A model generated the notes under the pieces. The model had not been told where the DNA came from. It made no database searches and saw only the letters and a program-made list of their open reading frames with translations. From Xylophilus ampelinus (GTDB lineage Bacteria; Pseudomonadota; Gammaproteobacteria; Burkholderiales; Burkholderiaceae_C), in NCBI RefSeq assembly GCF_003217575.1, contig NZ_QJTC01000017.1, positions 24,298-88,297 of the forward strand: a DNA stretch of 64,000 nt. The letters are read 5' to 3'. The translations under genes were made by a program, and so were the position numbers. Positions 16,889 through 24,904 of the stretch are shown here, one piece after another. Positions within the stretch are counted from its first letter, which is position 1, and each line of letters opens with the position of its first letter.

Positions 16889-17674
16889 TCAGCAGTTGCT
16901 GAAATCCGGCTTGCGTTTCGCCATGAACGCACTGAACGCTTCCTTGGCTGCCGGCTCCTGCAGCATGCGGCCGAACACCGCGCCTTCGTCGCGGATCTGC
17001 TGGGCGACGAGGGCGGCTTGGCCCTGCTTCATCAGGCGCTTGGTGGCGACCAGGGCGCTGAGCGGCTTGGCCGCCAGCTTCTTCGCCTGGGCCTGGGCGA
17101 TGCCGTTGACCTCGGTGGGAGGGACCACGCGGTTGACCAGGCCGACTTCCAGCGCGGCCTCGGCCATGAAAGGCTCGCCCAGCAGCAGCGCCTCGGCCGC
17201 GCGGTGGTAGCCGAACATCTGCGGCAGCAGCAGGCTGGAGCCGCCCTCGGCGCAGACGCCCAAGTTGACGAAGGGCAGCGAGAAGGCGGCGTTGTCGCCG
17301 GCGTAGACCAGGTCGCAGTGCAGCAGCATCGTGGTGCCGATGCCGACGGCCGGGCCGCAGACGGCGGCGATCAGCGGCTTGGAGAAGCCGGCGATGCCGT
17401 GCAGGAACCGGAAGACCGGCGAGGTGTCGGGGTCTTCCGACGGCGCCTGGCCGCCGGCCGACGCGGCCAGGAAATCGGCGATGTCGTTGCCGGCGCTGAA
17501 GATGGCGGTGTCGCCCTGCAGCACCACCACGCGCACGGCGGTGTCGGCATCGGCGGCCTGCAGCGCCTCGGCCAGCGCGGTGTACATCGCGCGGGTGATC
17601 GAGTTCTTCTTGTCGGGGCGGTTGAGGGTGAGCGTGGTGACGCCCGCTTCGGTGTAGATCAGGATGTCGCTCAT
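16889..17674 (-). CDS. Enoyl-CoA hydratase/isomerase family protein
   Basis: 261 residues from the ATG at 17674, preceded by AAGGAG with five-base spacing. It acts in the hydration step of beta-oxidation or a related crotonase reaction on acyl-CoA. Crotonase signatures: LTLNRPDKKNSIT near residues 16-28, FSAGNDIADFLA near 60 (oxyanion hole), CGPAVGIGTTMLLHCDLVYA near 105-125 and LGVCAEGGSSLLLPQMFG near 140-158. Chain-length preference cannot be told. It is the last gene of the minus-strand fatty-acid block, 144 bp after the thiolase. The C-terminal EAFSAFMAKRKPDFSNC is typical of this group. Confidence 0.95.
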   Translation of the reverse strand: MSDILIYTEAGVTTLTLNRPDKKNSITRAMYTALAEALQAADADTAVRVVVLQGDTAIFSAGNDIADFLAASAGGQAPSEDPDTSPVFRFLHGIAGFSKPLIAAVCGPAVGIGTTMLLHCDLVYAGDNAAFSLPFVNLGVCAEGGSSLLLPQMFGYHRAAEALLLGEPFMAEAALEVGLVNRVVPPTEVNGIAQAQAKKLAAKPLSALVATKRLMKQGQAALVAQQIRDEGAVFGRMLQEPAAKEAFSAFMAKRKPDFSNC

Positions 17675-17818
17675 GGGGGCTCCTTGGGATGCGGGATGGG
17701 GATGCCGGGCCTGCCGTGGCGCACCGGCCGGTGCGGACCGGACTGCGAGGGGCGAAGACGCACGCCGGCGCGGCCAGGACCTGCGACGCGGCGTCGGAGG
17801 GTGCGTAGGGTACCCCGG

Positions 17819-19015
17819 TCAAACCCGCTCGAAGATGCCGGCCGCGCCCTGGCCCATGCCGACGCACATCGTGACCATGCCGTACTTGAGCTGCTCGCGG
17901 CGCAGCGCATGCACGACGGTGGCCGCGCGGATCGCACCGGTGGCGCCCAGCGGATGGCCCAGCGCGATCGCGCCGCCCATCGGGTTGACCTTGGCCGGGT
18001 CCAGCCCCAGCGTGTCGAGCACCGCCAGCGACTGCGCGGCGAAGGCCTCGTTCAGCTCGAACCAGTCGATGTCCTGCTGCTGCAGGCCGGCGTAGCGCAG
18101 CGCGGCCGGGATCGCCTCGATGGGGCCGATGCCCATGACCGCGGGCGGCACGCCCTTGCTGGCGAAGCTGACGAAGCGCGCCAGCGGCGTGAGCCCGAAG
18201 CGCTGCACCGCCGCGCCGCTGGCCAGCACCAGCACGCCGGCGCCGTCGGAGGTCTGCGAGCTGTTGCCGGCGGTCACCGTGCCGCGAGCCGAGAACACGG
18301 TGCGCAGCCTGCCCAGGCCTTCGAGGCTGGTGTCGGGGCGGACGCCCTCGTCCAGGCCGACGGTGCGGGTCTTGAAGGTCACCTCGCCCGTGTCCAGGTC
18401 GGGCGTGCGGTCGGTCACCTCGATCGGGGTGATCTCGTCGGCGAACGCGCCCGCGGCCTGCGCGGCCAGCCCGCGCTGGTGGGATTGCAGCGCGAAGGCG
18501 TCCTGCGCGTCGCGCGACACCTTCCACTGCTGCGCCACCTTCTCGGCCGTCAGCCCCATGCCGTACGCGATGCCCACGTCGCCGTCGCGCGCGAAGATCG
18601 AGGGCGAGAGCGAGGGCGCGTTGCCCATCATCGGCACCATGCTCATGCTCTCGACGCCGGCGGCGATCATCACCTCGGCCTCGCCCACGCGGATGCGGTC
18701 GGCCGCCATCTGCACCGCCGACAGGCCCGACGCGCAGAAGCGGTTGACGGTGACGCCGCCGACGCTGGTCGGCAGCCCGGCCAGCACGGCGGCGATGCGG
18801 GCCACGTTGAGGCCCTGCTGCGCTTCGGGGATCGCGCAGCCGCAGACGATGTCCTCGATGGCCGCCGGGTCCAGGCCCGGGACCTGGGCCAGCGCGGCTT
18901 TCAGCGTGGTGGCCAGCAGGTCGTCCGGCCGGGTGTTGCGGAAGAAGCCGCGGTGCGATTTGCCGATCGGCGTGCGGGTGGCGGCGACGATGTAGGCGTC
19001 TTGGACTTGTTTCAT
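17819..19015 (-). CDS. fadA: Acetyl-CoA C-acyltransferase (3-ketoacyl-CoA thiolase)
   Basis: 398 residues. It performs the last step of beta-oxidation, cleaving 3-ketoacyl-CoA with CoA to release acetyl-CoA. The nucleophile Cys94 lies in VNRFCASGLSAVQMAADRI. The second active-site region is GGAIALGHPLGATGAIRAAT, and the C-terminal CVGMGQGAAGIFE carries the second catalytic Cys. Length and motif order are standard. The ATG overlaps the stop codon of the upstream DUF559 gene (ATGA), so translation may be coupled. The symbol follows the pathway context with the FadB/J-like protein at 19734-22202; a biosynthetic thiolase is less likely in this setting. Confidence 0.94.
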   Translation of the reverse strand: MKQVQDAYIVAATRTPIGKSHRGFFRNTRPDDLLATTLKAALAQVPGLDPAAIEDIVCGCAIPEAQQGLNVARIAAVLAGLPTSVGGVTVNRFCASGLSAVQMAADRIRVGEAEVMIAAGVESMSMVPMMGNAPSLSPSIFARDGDVGIAYGMGLTAEKVAQQWKVSRDAQDAFALQSHQRGLAAQAAGAFADEITPIEVTDRTPDLDTGEVTFKTRTVGLDEGVRPDTSLEGLGRLRTVFSARGTVTAGNSSQTSDGAGVLVLASGAAVQRFGLTPLARFVSFASKGVPPAVMGIGPIEAIPAALRYAGLQQQDIDWFELNEAFAAQSLAVLDTLGLDPAKVNPMGGAIALGHPLGATGAIRAATVVHALRREQLKYGMVTMCVGMGQGAAGIFERV

Positions 19016-19404
19016 GGCTGTGGTTTCCGGATGTCGTGTGTTGCGCCCTCTCCCGCACGCGGGAGAGGGCTGGGGTGAGGGCCGCCTTCCTGCAGCGCCC
19101 GCAGAATCTGCTCCCGCACCGCATCGGTCTGCAGCAGCATGTCGTCGTTCCAGAACCGGAGGACGCGCCAGCCTTTGGACTGCAGGAAGCGGGTGCGGTC
19201 GGTGTCGTAGGGCACGGCGTCGGCATGCTGGCCGCCGTCGAGTTCGACGATCAGCTTTTCTTCGATGCAGGCGAAGTCGGCGAAATAGGGGCCGATGGGG
19301 TGCTGGCGGCGGAACTTGCAGTCGGCCAAGCGTCGGTCGCGCAGGTGGTACCAGAGCAGGGATTCGGCATCTGTGGGGGTGGTGCGGAGTGCACGCGCCC
19401 TCAC
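19012..19404 (-). CDS. DUF559 endonuclease-domain protein bounded by inverted REP-like repeats
   Basis: The conserved domain runs from LRTTPTDAESLLWYHLRDRR to DAVREQILRAL and contains the restriction-endonuclease-like core: FRRQHPIGPYFADFAC (D), then KLIVELDGGQHA (E, D and Q), then FLQSKGWRVLRFWNDDML. This is DUF559, related to Vsr-type nucleases. I use a GTG at 19404; the frame is open to 19737 through a REP-like repeat and a 9-bp minisatellite, so longer starts are possible. The C-terminal residues GPHPSPLPRAGEG are themselves translated REP sequence. The stop overlaps the thiolase start. It has no pathway link to the fatty-acid genes and looks like an insertion. Confidence 0.75.
   Translation of the reverse strand: MRARALRTTPTDAESLLWYHLRDRRLADCKFRRQHPIGPYFADFACIEEKLIVELDGGQHADAVPYDTDRTRFLQSKGWRVLRFWNDDMLLQTDAVREQILRALQEGGPHPSPLPRAGEGATHDIRKPQP
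19045..19082. repeat. REP-like repeat R1 inside the 3' end of the DUF559 gene
   Basis: CTCCCGCACGCGGGAG hairpin core with CCCTCT/AGAGGG extensions, followed by CTGGGGTGAGGGC. The same sequence recurs at 19671-19707 and, inverted with changes, at 19397-19434. Confidence 0.85.
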
Positions 19405-19434
19405 CCTAACCCTCTCCCGCGTGCGGGAGAGGAG
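19397..19434. repeat. REP-like repeat R2, inverted relative to R1
   Basis: CGCCCTCACCCTAACCCTCT leads into CCCGCGTGCGGGAGAGG. It is the reverse complement of the R1 type with a few substitutions. R1 and R2 bracket the conserved DUF559 nuclease core. Confidence 0.8.
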
Positions 19435-19549
19435 ACCAGGCAGGGATGCGCTCGTTTCCCTGCCATCGCCGAAATGGACAGCGGGCGCATCGCCGAGGCC
19501 AAGCCTATCCGGCACGTCCTGCCCTTCCTGCCCTTCCTGCCCGTCCCGC

Positions 19550-19657
19550 ATGTTCTGCATGTTCTGCATGTTCTGCATGTTCTGCATGTTCTGCATGTGC
19601 TGCATGTGCTGCATGTGCTGCATGTGCTGCATATCCGGCGTATCCGGCGTATCCGGC
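19550..19657. repeat. 9-bp minisatellite: twelve units in register
   Basis: Five units of ATGTTCTGC (19550-19594), four of ATGTGCTGC (19595-19630), one ATATCCGGC and two of GTATCCGGC (19631-19657), all in one 9-bp register. Bases just before it (about 19518-19545) continue the periodicity loosely with CTGCCCTTC units. On the minus strand it would encode Met-Gln-His and Met-Gln-Asn triplets if translated, but it probably lies upstream of the true nuclease start. Confidence 0.9.
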
Positions 19658-19670
19658 GCGCCATCCTGCT

Positions 19671-19707
19671 CCCTCTCCCGCACGCGGGAGAGGGCTGGGG
19701 TGAGGGC
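19671..19707. repeat. REP-like repeat R3, same orientation as R1
   Basis: The same CTCCCGCACGCGGGAG hairpin core followed by CTGGGGTGAGGGC as in R1. It lies 26 bp past the stop codon of the FadB/J-like gene. Confidence 0.85.
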
Positions 19708-19733
19708 CTTCGCAGTCGCCACCAAAACCACTC

Positions 19734-22202
19734 TCAATTCCGCACCGGCTTACCTGTCGACAGCATCCCCATGATCCGCTCCTGCGTCTTGGGGTGCACG
19801 ATCAGCGAGCAGAACGCCTTGCGCTCCAGCGCCATCACATACTCCTCGGTCACCAGCGTGCCGACATCCACGTCGCCGCCGCAGACCACGTGCGCGATCA
19901 GCCCGGCGATGTGGAAATCGTGCGCGCTGATGAAGCCGCCGTCCCGCATGTTGACCAGCTGGCCCTTGATCGTGGCGACGCCGCTGCGGCCCGCGACCTT
20001 GAAGCGGCGCCTCGGCGGCGCGCGCCAGCCGGCCTCGGCCATGGCCTTGGCTTCGGTGAGGGCGACGTACAGCAGCTCGTCCTTGTGCGGCACGACGATG
20101 TCGCTCTCCAGCAGGTAGCCGAGCTTGCGCGACTCCAGCGCGCTGGTACCCACCTTGGCCATCGCCGCGGCGGTGAAGCCCTCGGTGAGGAAGGGCAGCA
20201 GGTCGCTGCCGGTGCTGGCGGCGGCGTTCTCGGCCGCGCGGCGGGCGATGTAGGCCAGGCCGCCGGCGCCGGGCACCAGGCCCACGCCGACCTCGACCAG
20301 GCCGATGTAGCTCTCCATCGCGACGACGCGGCGGGCCGAATGCACCGCCAGCTCGCAGCCGCCGCCCAGCGCCAGACCGCGCACCGCCGACACCACCGGC
20401 ACGCCGGCGTAGCGGATCTTCAGCATCGTGTTCTGCAGTTCCTGCTCGGCGCCCTCGATCGCGTCGACGCCGGCGACCACGAAGGCCGGCAGCATCGCCT
20501 GCAGGTCGGCGCCGACCGAGAACATCTCGTCGGGCGACCAGATCACCAGGGCGTCGTATTCGCGCTCGGCCAGCTCCACCGCGGCGGCCAGGGCCTCGGC
20601 CACGTCGGGGCTGATGGCGTGCATCTTGGAATGGATGCTGGCGATCAGCACCCGGCCGCGCGACGGATCGCCTGCGGATTCGCCCAGCGTCCAGACGCGC
20701 ACGTCACCGTCGTCGCGGAGGGTGGTGCCGGTCTCGGCCACGGTGGGCGCGCCGCTGCCGCGGACGGTCTCGGCAAACAGCTGGCGGGCATGCACCGGCA
20801 GGCGGCGCACGGGCACGAAGCGGTTCTCCGCCGCGCTCCACGATCCGTACAGCGTGTGCACGCCGCCGGCCTCGGCCACCGGGCCTTCGAAGACCCACTG
20901 CGGCAGCGGCGCGGACGACAGCGCCTCGCCCCGGTCGATGTCGTCCTGCACCATCTTCGCGACGTCCAGCCAGCCGGCCTCCTGCCACAGCTCGAACGGG
21001 CCCTGCTGCATGCCGAAGCCCCAGCGCATGGCCAGATCGACGTCGCGCGCGCTCTCGGCGATGGTGGCCAGGTGCACCGCGGCGTAGTGGAAGCCGTCGC
21101 GCAGGATCGCCCACAGGAATTTGCCCTGGGCGCCTTCGCTGTCGCGCAGCAAGCGCAGACGCTCGGCGGCGGGCTTCTTCAGCATGCGGCCGTACACCTC
21201 GTCGGCCTTGGCGCCGCCGGGCACGTAGTCGCCTTCGGCCAGGTCGAAGCGCAGGATGTCGCGGCCCACCTTCTTGTAGAAACCGGCCTTGGTCTTCTGG
21301 CCCAGATTTTTCATCTCCAGCAGCTTGGCCAGGACCGCGGGGGTGCCGTAGCTGCCGTAGAACGGGTCGTACTTCGTGTCCCCTGCGCTCGCGTCGGCGC
21401 TCAGGTTGTCCTGCAGCGTCTTGACGACGTGGGCCAGGGTGTCGAGGCCCACCACGTCGGCGGTGCGGAAGGTGCCGCTGCTGGCGCGGCCCAGCTTCTT
21501 GCCGGTGAGGTCGTCGACCACGTCGGGCGTCAGGCCGTACTTCTCGGCCTCCTTCAAGGTCGCCAGCATGCCTGCGATGCCGACCCGGTTGGCGATGAAG
21601 TTGGGCGTGTCCTGTGCGCGCACCACGCCCTTGCCGAGGGCGCGGGTGACGAAGGTCTCCAGGTCGTCCAGCACCTGCGCATCGGTGGCGGGCGTGGCGA
21701 TCAATTCCACCAGCGCCATGTAGCGCGGCGGGTTGAAGAAATGGATGCCGCAGAAGCGGTGGCGCAGCGCCTCGGGCACCGCCTCGCTCAGCGTGGTGAT
21801 CGACAGGCCCGAGGTGTTCGAGGCCAGGATGGCGTGCGGTGCGACGTGCGGCGCGATCTTCTCGTACAGCGCCAGCTTCCAGTCGAGCCGCTCGGCGATC
21901 GCCTCGATCACCAGGTCGCAGCCGGCGAGCTGGCCGAGATCGTCCTCGTAGTTGGCCTGGCCGATCAGCACGGCGTCTTCGGGCACGCCCAGCGGCGCGG
22001 GCTTCTGCTTCTTCAGGCCTTCGACCGCCCGCGCGACGATGCCGTTCTTGGCCGCGCCCTGGGCGGTGTTGCCGGCCTGGTCCTTGACCGGCAGGTCGAA
22101 CAGCACCACCGGCACCCCGACGTTGACGAGATGCGCCGCGATCTGCGCGCCCATCACGCCCGCGCCGAGCACGGCGACTTTCTTCACTTGAAATCGTGTC
22201 AT
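19734..22202 (-). CDS. 3-hydroxyacyl-CoA dehydrogenase / enoyl-CoA hydratase bifunctional protein
   Basis: 822 residues. The NAD-binding 3-hydroxyacyl-CoA dehydrogenase half comes first: VAVLGAGVMGAQIAAHLVN at residues 9-27, HFFNPPRYMALVELI near 155-169, and the 3HCDH C-terminal domain to about 450. A crotonase-type domain follows, with IRYAGVPVVSAVRGLALGGGCELAVHSAR near 600-630. This order is the reverse of E. coli FadB, where the hydratase domain is N-terminal; it matches the FadB/J-like proteins common in beta-proteobacteria. It catalyses the middle two steps of beta-oxidation. The gene is followed on the minus strand by repeats and the nuclease gene, then the thiolase. Confidence 0.93.
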   Translation of the reverse strand: MTRFQVKKVAVLGAGVMGAQIAAHLVNVGVPVVLFDLPVKDQAGNTAQGAAKNGIVARAVEGLKKQKPAPLGVPEDAVLIGQANYEDDLGQLAGCDLVIEAIAERLDWKLALYEKIAPHVAPHAILASNTSGLSITTLSEAVPEALRHRFCGIHFFNPPRYMALVELIATPATDAQVLDDLETFVTRALGKGVVRAQDTPNFIANRVGIAGMLATLKEAEKYGLTPDVVDDLTGKKLGRASSGTFRTADVVGLDTLAHVVKTLQDNLSADASAGDTKYDPFYGSYGTPAVLAKLLEMKNLGQKTKAGFYKKVGRDILRFDLAEGDYVPGGAKADEVYGRMLKKPAAERLRLLRDSEGAQGKFLWAILRDGFHYAAVHLATIAESARDVDLAMRWGFGMQQGPFELWQEAGWLDVAKMVQDDIDRGEALSSAPLPQWVFEGPVAEAGGVHTLYGSWSAAENRFVPVRRLPVHARQLFAETVRGSGAPTVAETGTTLRDDGDVRVWTLGESAGDPSRGRVLIASIHSKMHAISPDVAEALAAAVELAEREYDALVIWSPDEMFSVGADLQAMLPAFVVAGVDAIEGAEQELQNTMLKIRYAGVPVVSAVRGLALGGGCELAVHSARRVVAMESYIGLVEVGVGLVPGAGGLAYIARRAAENAAASTGSDLLPFLTEGFTAAAMAKVGTSALESRKLGYLLESDIVVPHKDELLYVALTEAKAMAEAGWRAPPRRRFKVAGRSGVATIKGQLVNMRDGGFISAHDFHIAGLIAHVVCGGDVDVGTLVTEEYVMALERKAFCSLIVHPKTQERIMGMLSTGKPVRN

Positions 22203-22255
22203 GTTCTTGTGATCCTTAATTCTTCATAGAGGCACGCTGCCCCCGCGGGGTTTCG

Positions 22256-22369
22256 CTCCCTCTCCCTCCGGGAGAGGGCGGGGGTGAGAGCGCCCGCTCG
22301 GCATGGCGACTGCCACAAGCCAGCGTCGCGCGGCCCTCATCCCAGCCTTCTCCCAGAGGAAGAAGGAGC
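22256..22369. repeat. BIME-like 114-bp module, copy A
   Basis: The left end is a CTCTCCCTCCGGGAGAGGG hairpin plus CGGGGGTGAGAGC, the right end is CCTCATCCCAGCCTTCTCCC with AGAGGAAGAAGGAGC, and between them runs CGCCCGCTCGGCATGGCGAC. The two ends are different REP-like units in inverted orientation. Confidence 0.85.
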
Positions 22370-22440
22370 AAGACCGGAGCCGACCTGCCTGGCTACCTTT
22401 TCCATTTGGCAAGAAGCCATACAGGCACCGACCTGACCGA

Positions 22441-22554
22441 CTCCCTCTCCCCGTGGGAGAGGGCGGGGGTGAGGGCGCCCGCTCGGCATGGCGACGGCCA
22501 TCTGCCAGCGTTGCGCGGCCCTCATCCCAACCTTCTCCCAGAGGGAGAAGGAGC
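22441..22554. repeat. BIME-like 114-bp module, copy B
   Basis: The same layout as copy A with a handful of substitutions: hairpin CTCTCCCCGTGGGAGAGGG, then CGGGGGTGAGGGC, the same middle segment, then CCTCATCCCAACCTTCTCCC and AGAGGGAGAAGGAGC. Direct orientation relative to copy A. Confidence 0.85.
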
Positions 22555-22580
22555 GAATCCAAGGGCATCGGTCGCGTGCA

Positions 22581-23021
22581 TCAAGGCACGCGTTGCCACA
22601 CCTGCGTGCGCCAGAAAGGCCCCAGGTAGCCGCGCACTTCCATCCGCGCGCCGCCGTCGATCGGGGTGAAGCTGGCCCGGTATTCCTTGCCGTTCTCCGG
22701 GTCCAGGATCTGCCCGCCCTCCCACACCGCCTTGTCGGCCGCCTTCTGGCCGCCGCAGATGATGTCCAGGCCGACGATGGGCTTGTCCTTGCGGTCGTCG
22801 GTGCATTCGATGCAGCGGGCGGCCGGGTCGGCGTCCTTGCGCAGCACCTGGGCCACGCGGCCGGCGAGCGCGCCGGCCTGCTCGGTGATGACGACCTGCG
22901 ACTTCGGCTCGCCGGTCTTCTCGTCCACCGTGCGCCAGGTGCCGACCGGGCCGGTCTGCGCCTGGGCCTGCGCCGCACCCGCGAACGCTATCAAAACAAT
23001 AGCTATATGCCGGTAATTCAT
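22581..23021 (-). CDS. DUF2147 domain exported protein
   Basis: 146 residues from the ATG at 23021, preceded by GGAGG with five-base spacing. The signal peptide MNYRHIAIVLIAFAGAAQAQ is followed by the DUF2147 body: GPVGTWRTVDEKTGEPKSQV, then a middle with two Cys (ARCIECTD), KPIVGLDIICG and the ending GYLGPFWRTQVWQRV. DUF2147 proteins are small periplasmic beta-sandwich proteins of unknown role, often next to lipid metabolism genes. Here it sits just downstream of an acyl-CoA dehydrogenase on the same strand. Its first codons lie inside a copy of the dispersed AGCTAT repeat, so the repeat supplies part of the signal peptide sequence. Confidence 0.9.
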   Translation of the reverse strand: MNYRHIAIVLIAFAGAAQAQAQTGPVGTWRTVDEKTGEPKSQVVITEQAGALAGRVAQVLRKDADPAARCIECTDDRKDKPIVGLDIICGGQKAADKAVWEGGQILDPENGKEYRASFTPIDGGARMEVRGYLGPFWRTQVWQRVP

Positions 23022-23046
23022 GAGGGCCTCCGGTACTTTTTGCTTG
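22985..23046. repeat. Copy 5 of dispersed AGCTAT palindromic repeat overlapping a start codon
   Basis: On the minus strand: CAAAAAGTACCGGAGGCC, then the DUF2147 ATG, then ACCGGCATATAGCTATTG and TTTTGATAGCG. The arm structure matches the other copies, but here the repeat contains the ribosome site and the first codons of a gene. Confidence 0.6.
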
Positions 23047-23050
23047 AAGT

Positions 23051-24859
23051 TCAGGCGAACACCGCGTCGGTGTCCATCAGCGGGCGGGCGCCGGCGCGGG
23101 CGGTGCGCATCAGCGTGGCGGTCTCGGGGAAGAGCTTGGCGAAGTAGAAGCGCGCGGTCTGCAGCTTGGCCAGGTAGAAGGTGTCGGTGCTGCCCTCGGC
23201 GATCTTCTTGAGCGACACCTGCGCCATGCGGGCGAAGAAATAGCCGAAGACCAGGTGGCCCGCGACGCGCAGGTAGTCGACCGCGGCGGCGCCCACCTCG
23301 TCGGGGTTTTGCGAGCCCTTGAAGCCGATCTCGGTGGTGAACTTGGTCATCTGGTCGCCCAGGGTGGCGATCGGGTTGATGAACTCGGCCATCTTCTCGT
23401 TGACGCCCTCCTCCTCCACCAGCTTGGCGACCAGCTTGCCGAACTTCTTGAGCGACGCGCCGTTGTTGCCGAGGATCTTGCGGCCCAGCAGGTCGAGCGA
23501 CTGGATGGTGTTGGTGCCCTCGTAGACCATGTTGATCCGCGCGTCGCGCACGAACTGCTCCATGCCCCATTCGTGGATGTAGCCGTGGCCGCCGAAGACC
23601 TGCTGGCACTGGGTGGTGGCGTTCCAGGCGTTGTCGGTGATGAAGGCCTTGACGATCGGCGTCAGCAGCGCGACCAGCTCGGCAGAGTCCTTGCGCACCT
23701 TCTCGTCGGGATGGTGGATCTCCTTGTCGAGCAGCAGCGCGCAGTAGGTGGCCATGGCGCGGCCGCCTTCGGCATAGGCGCGGGCGGTGAGCAGCATCTT
23801 GCGCACGTCGGGATGCACGATGATCGGATCGGCCGGCTGGCTCTTGTCCTTGGTGCCCGAGAGGCTGCGCATCTGGATGCGGTCCTTGGCGTAGGCCACC
23901 GCGTTCTGGTAGGCCACCTCGGTCAGGCCGAGCGACTGGTTGCCCACGCCCAGGCGGGCGGCGTTCATCATCACGAACATCGCCGCCAGGCCCTTGTTGG
24001 GCTGGCCCACCAGGGAGCCGGTGGCGCCGTCGATCACGATCTGCGCGGTGGCGTTGCCGTGGATGCCCATCTTGTGCTCCAGGCCGCCGCAGTAGATCGG
24101 GTTGCGGTCGCCCAGGGAGCCGTCGGCGTTGACGTGGAACTTGGGCACCGCGAACAGGCTGATGCCCTTGCTGCCGGCCGGCGCATCGGGCAGGCGGGCC
24201 AGCACCAGGTGCACGATGTTGTCGGTCATGTCGTGCTCGCCGGCGCTGATGAAGATCTTGTTGCCGGTGAGCTTGTAGCTGCCGTCGGCCCGCCCGTCCT
24301 CGCAAGGAATGGCCTTGGTGCGCAGCAGGCCCAGGTCGGTGCCGCAGTGCGGCTCGGTCAGGCACATGGTGCCGGTCCATTCGCCGCGGGCGAGCTTGGG
24401 CAGGTAGAGCTTCTTCTGCTCCTCGGTGCCGTGCACGTGCAGCGCCTCGTAGGCGCCGTGCGACAGGCCCGGATACATCGTCCAGGCCTGGTTGGCCGAG
24501 TTCATCATCTCGTAGAAGCACTGGTTGGCGACGAAGGGCAGGCCCTGGCCGCCGTAGGCCGGATCGCAGGAGAGCGCCGCCCAGCCGCCTTCCACGTACT
24601 GCCTGTAGGCCTCCTTGAAACCCCGGGGCGTGGTGACTTCGTGGGTGGCCTTGTCGAGCGTGCAGCCCTCCTCGTCGCCCGGCAGGTTCAGCGGGAAGAT
24701 CACCTCGGCGGCGAACTTGCCGCCCTCTTCCAGCACCGCGTTCAGTGTGTCGGCATCCACCTCGGCATGCTGCGGCAGCGCCTTGAATTCCTCGGTGACG
24801 TCGAGTAGCTCGTGCAGCACGAACTGCATGTCGCGCAGCGGGGGCGAATAGATCGGCAT
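23051..24859 (-). CDS. Acyl-CoA dehydrogenase
   Basis: 602 residues from the ATG at 24859, preceded by GGAG with five-base spacing. It is the long acyl-CoA dehydrogenase type with an additional C-terminal domain, common in beta-oxidation of Burkholderiales. Features: an N-terminal helical domain starting MPIYSPPLRDMQFVLHELLD; the FAD-site segment TMCLTEPHCGTDLGLLRTKA near residues 165-185; GHGYIHEWGMEQFVRDARI with INMVYEGTNTIQSLDLLGRK near 430-465. It catalyses the first, FAD-dependent oxidation step of beta-oxidation, passing electrons to electron-transfer flavoprotein. It is downstream of a TetR regulator on the same strand with a 45-bp gap, consistent with an autoregulated operon. Confidence 0.95.
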   Translation of the reverse strand: MPIYSPPLRDMQFVLHELLDVTEEFKALPQHAEVDADTLNAVLEEGGKFAAEVIFPLNLPGDEEGCTLDKATHEVTTPRGFKEAYRQYVEGGWAALSCDPAYGGQGLPFVANQCFYEMMNSANQAWTMYPGLSHGAYEALHVHGTEEQKKLYLPKLARGEWTGTMCLTEPHCGTDLGLLRTKAIPCEDGRADGSYKLTGNKIFISAGEHDMTDNIVHLVLARLPDAPAGSKGISLFAVPKFHVNADGSLGDRNPIYCGGLEHKMGIHGNATAQIVIDGATGSLVGQPNKGLAAMFVMMNAARLGVGNQSLGLTEVAYQNAVAYAKDRIQMRSLSGTKDKSQPADPIIVHPDVRKMLLTARAYAEGGRAMATYCALLLDKEIHHPDEKVRKDSAELVALLTPIVKAFITDNAWNATTQCQQVFGGHGYIHEWGMEQFVRDARINMVYEGTNTIQSLDLLGRKILGNNGASLKKFGKLVAKLVEEEGVNEKMAEFINPIATLGDQMTKFTTEIGFKGSQNPDEVGAAAVDYLRVAGHLVFGYFFARMAQVSLKKIAEGSTDTFYLAKLQTARFYFAKLFPETATLMRTARAGARPLMDTDAVFA

Positions 24860-24904
24860 GGGGTCTCCAGGAGGGATGGGATGTGGGGGGGGTGGGAACG
24901 AAAC

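Larger units (their letters stand above)
22203..22580. other. Intergenic region filled by a duplicated BIME-like module
   Basis: 378 bp between the FadB/J-like start and the DUF2147 stop. Two 114-bp copies of the same module occupy most of it (listed separately). The 71 bp between them (22370-22440) and the flanks show no gene. Small frames here are translations of repeat sequence. Confidence 0.75.

Noticed and set aside
19550..19657. Possible CRISPR array
   Set aside because: Units are 9 bp with no spacers between them; this is a minisatellite. No cas gene is present.
22224..22568. Small open frames in the BIME-like region
   Set aside because: Their products (PSPTGRGS-like and PLPEGEG-like) are simply translated repeat sequence.
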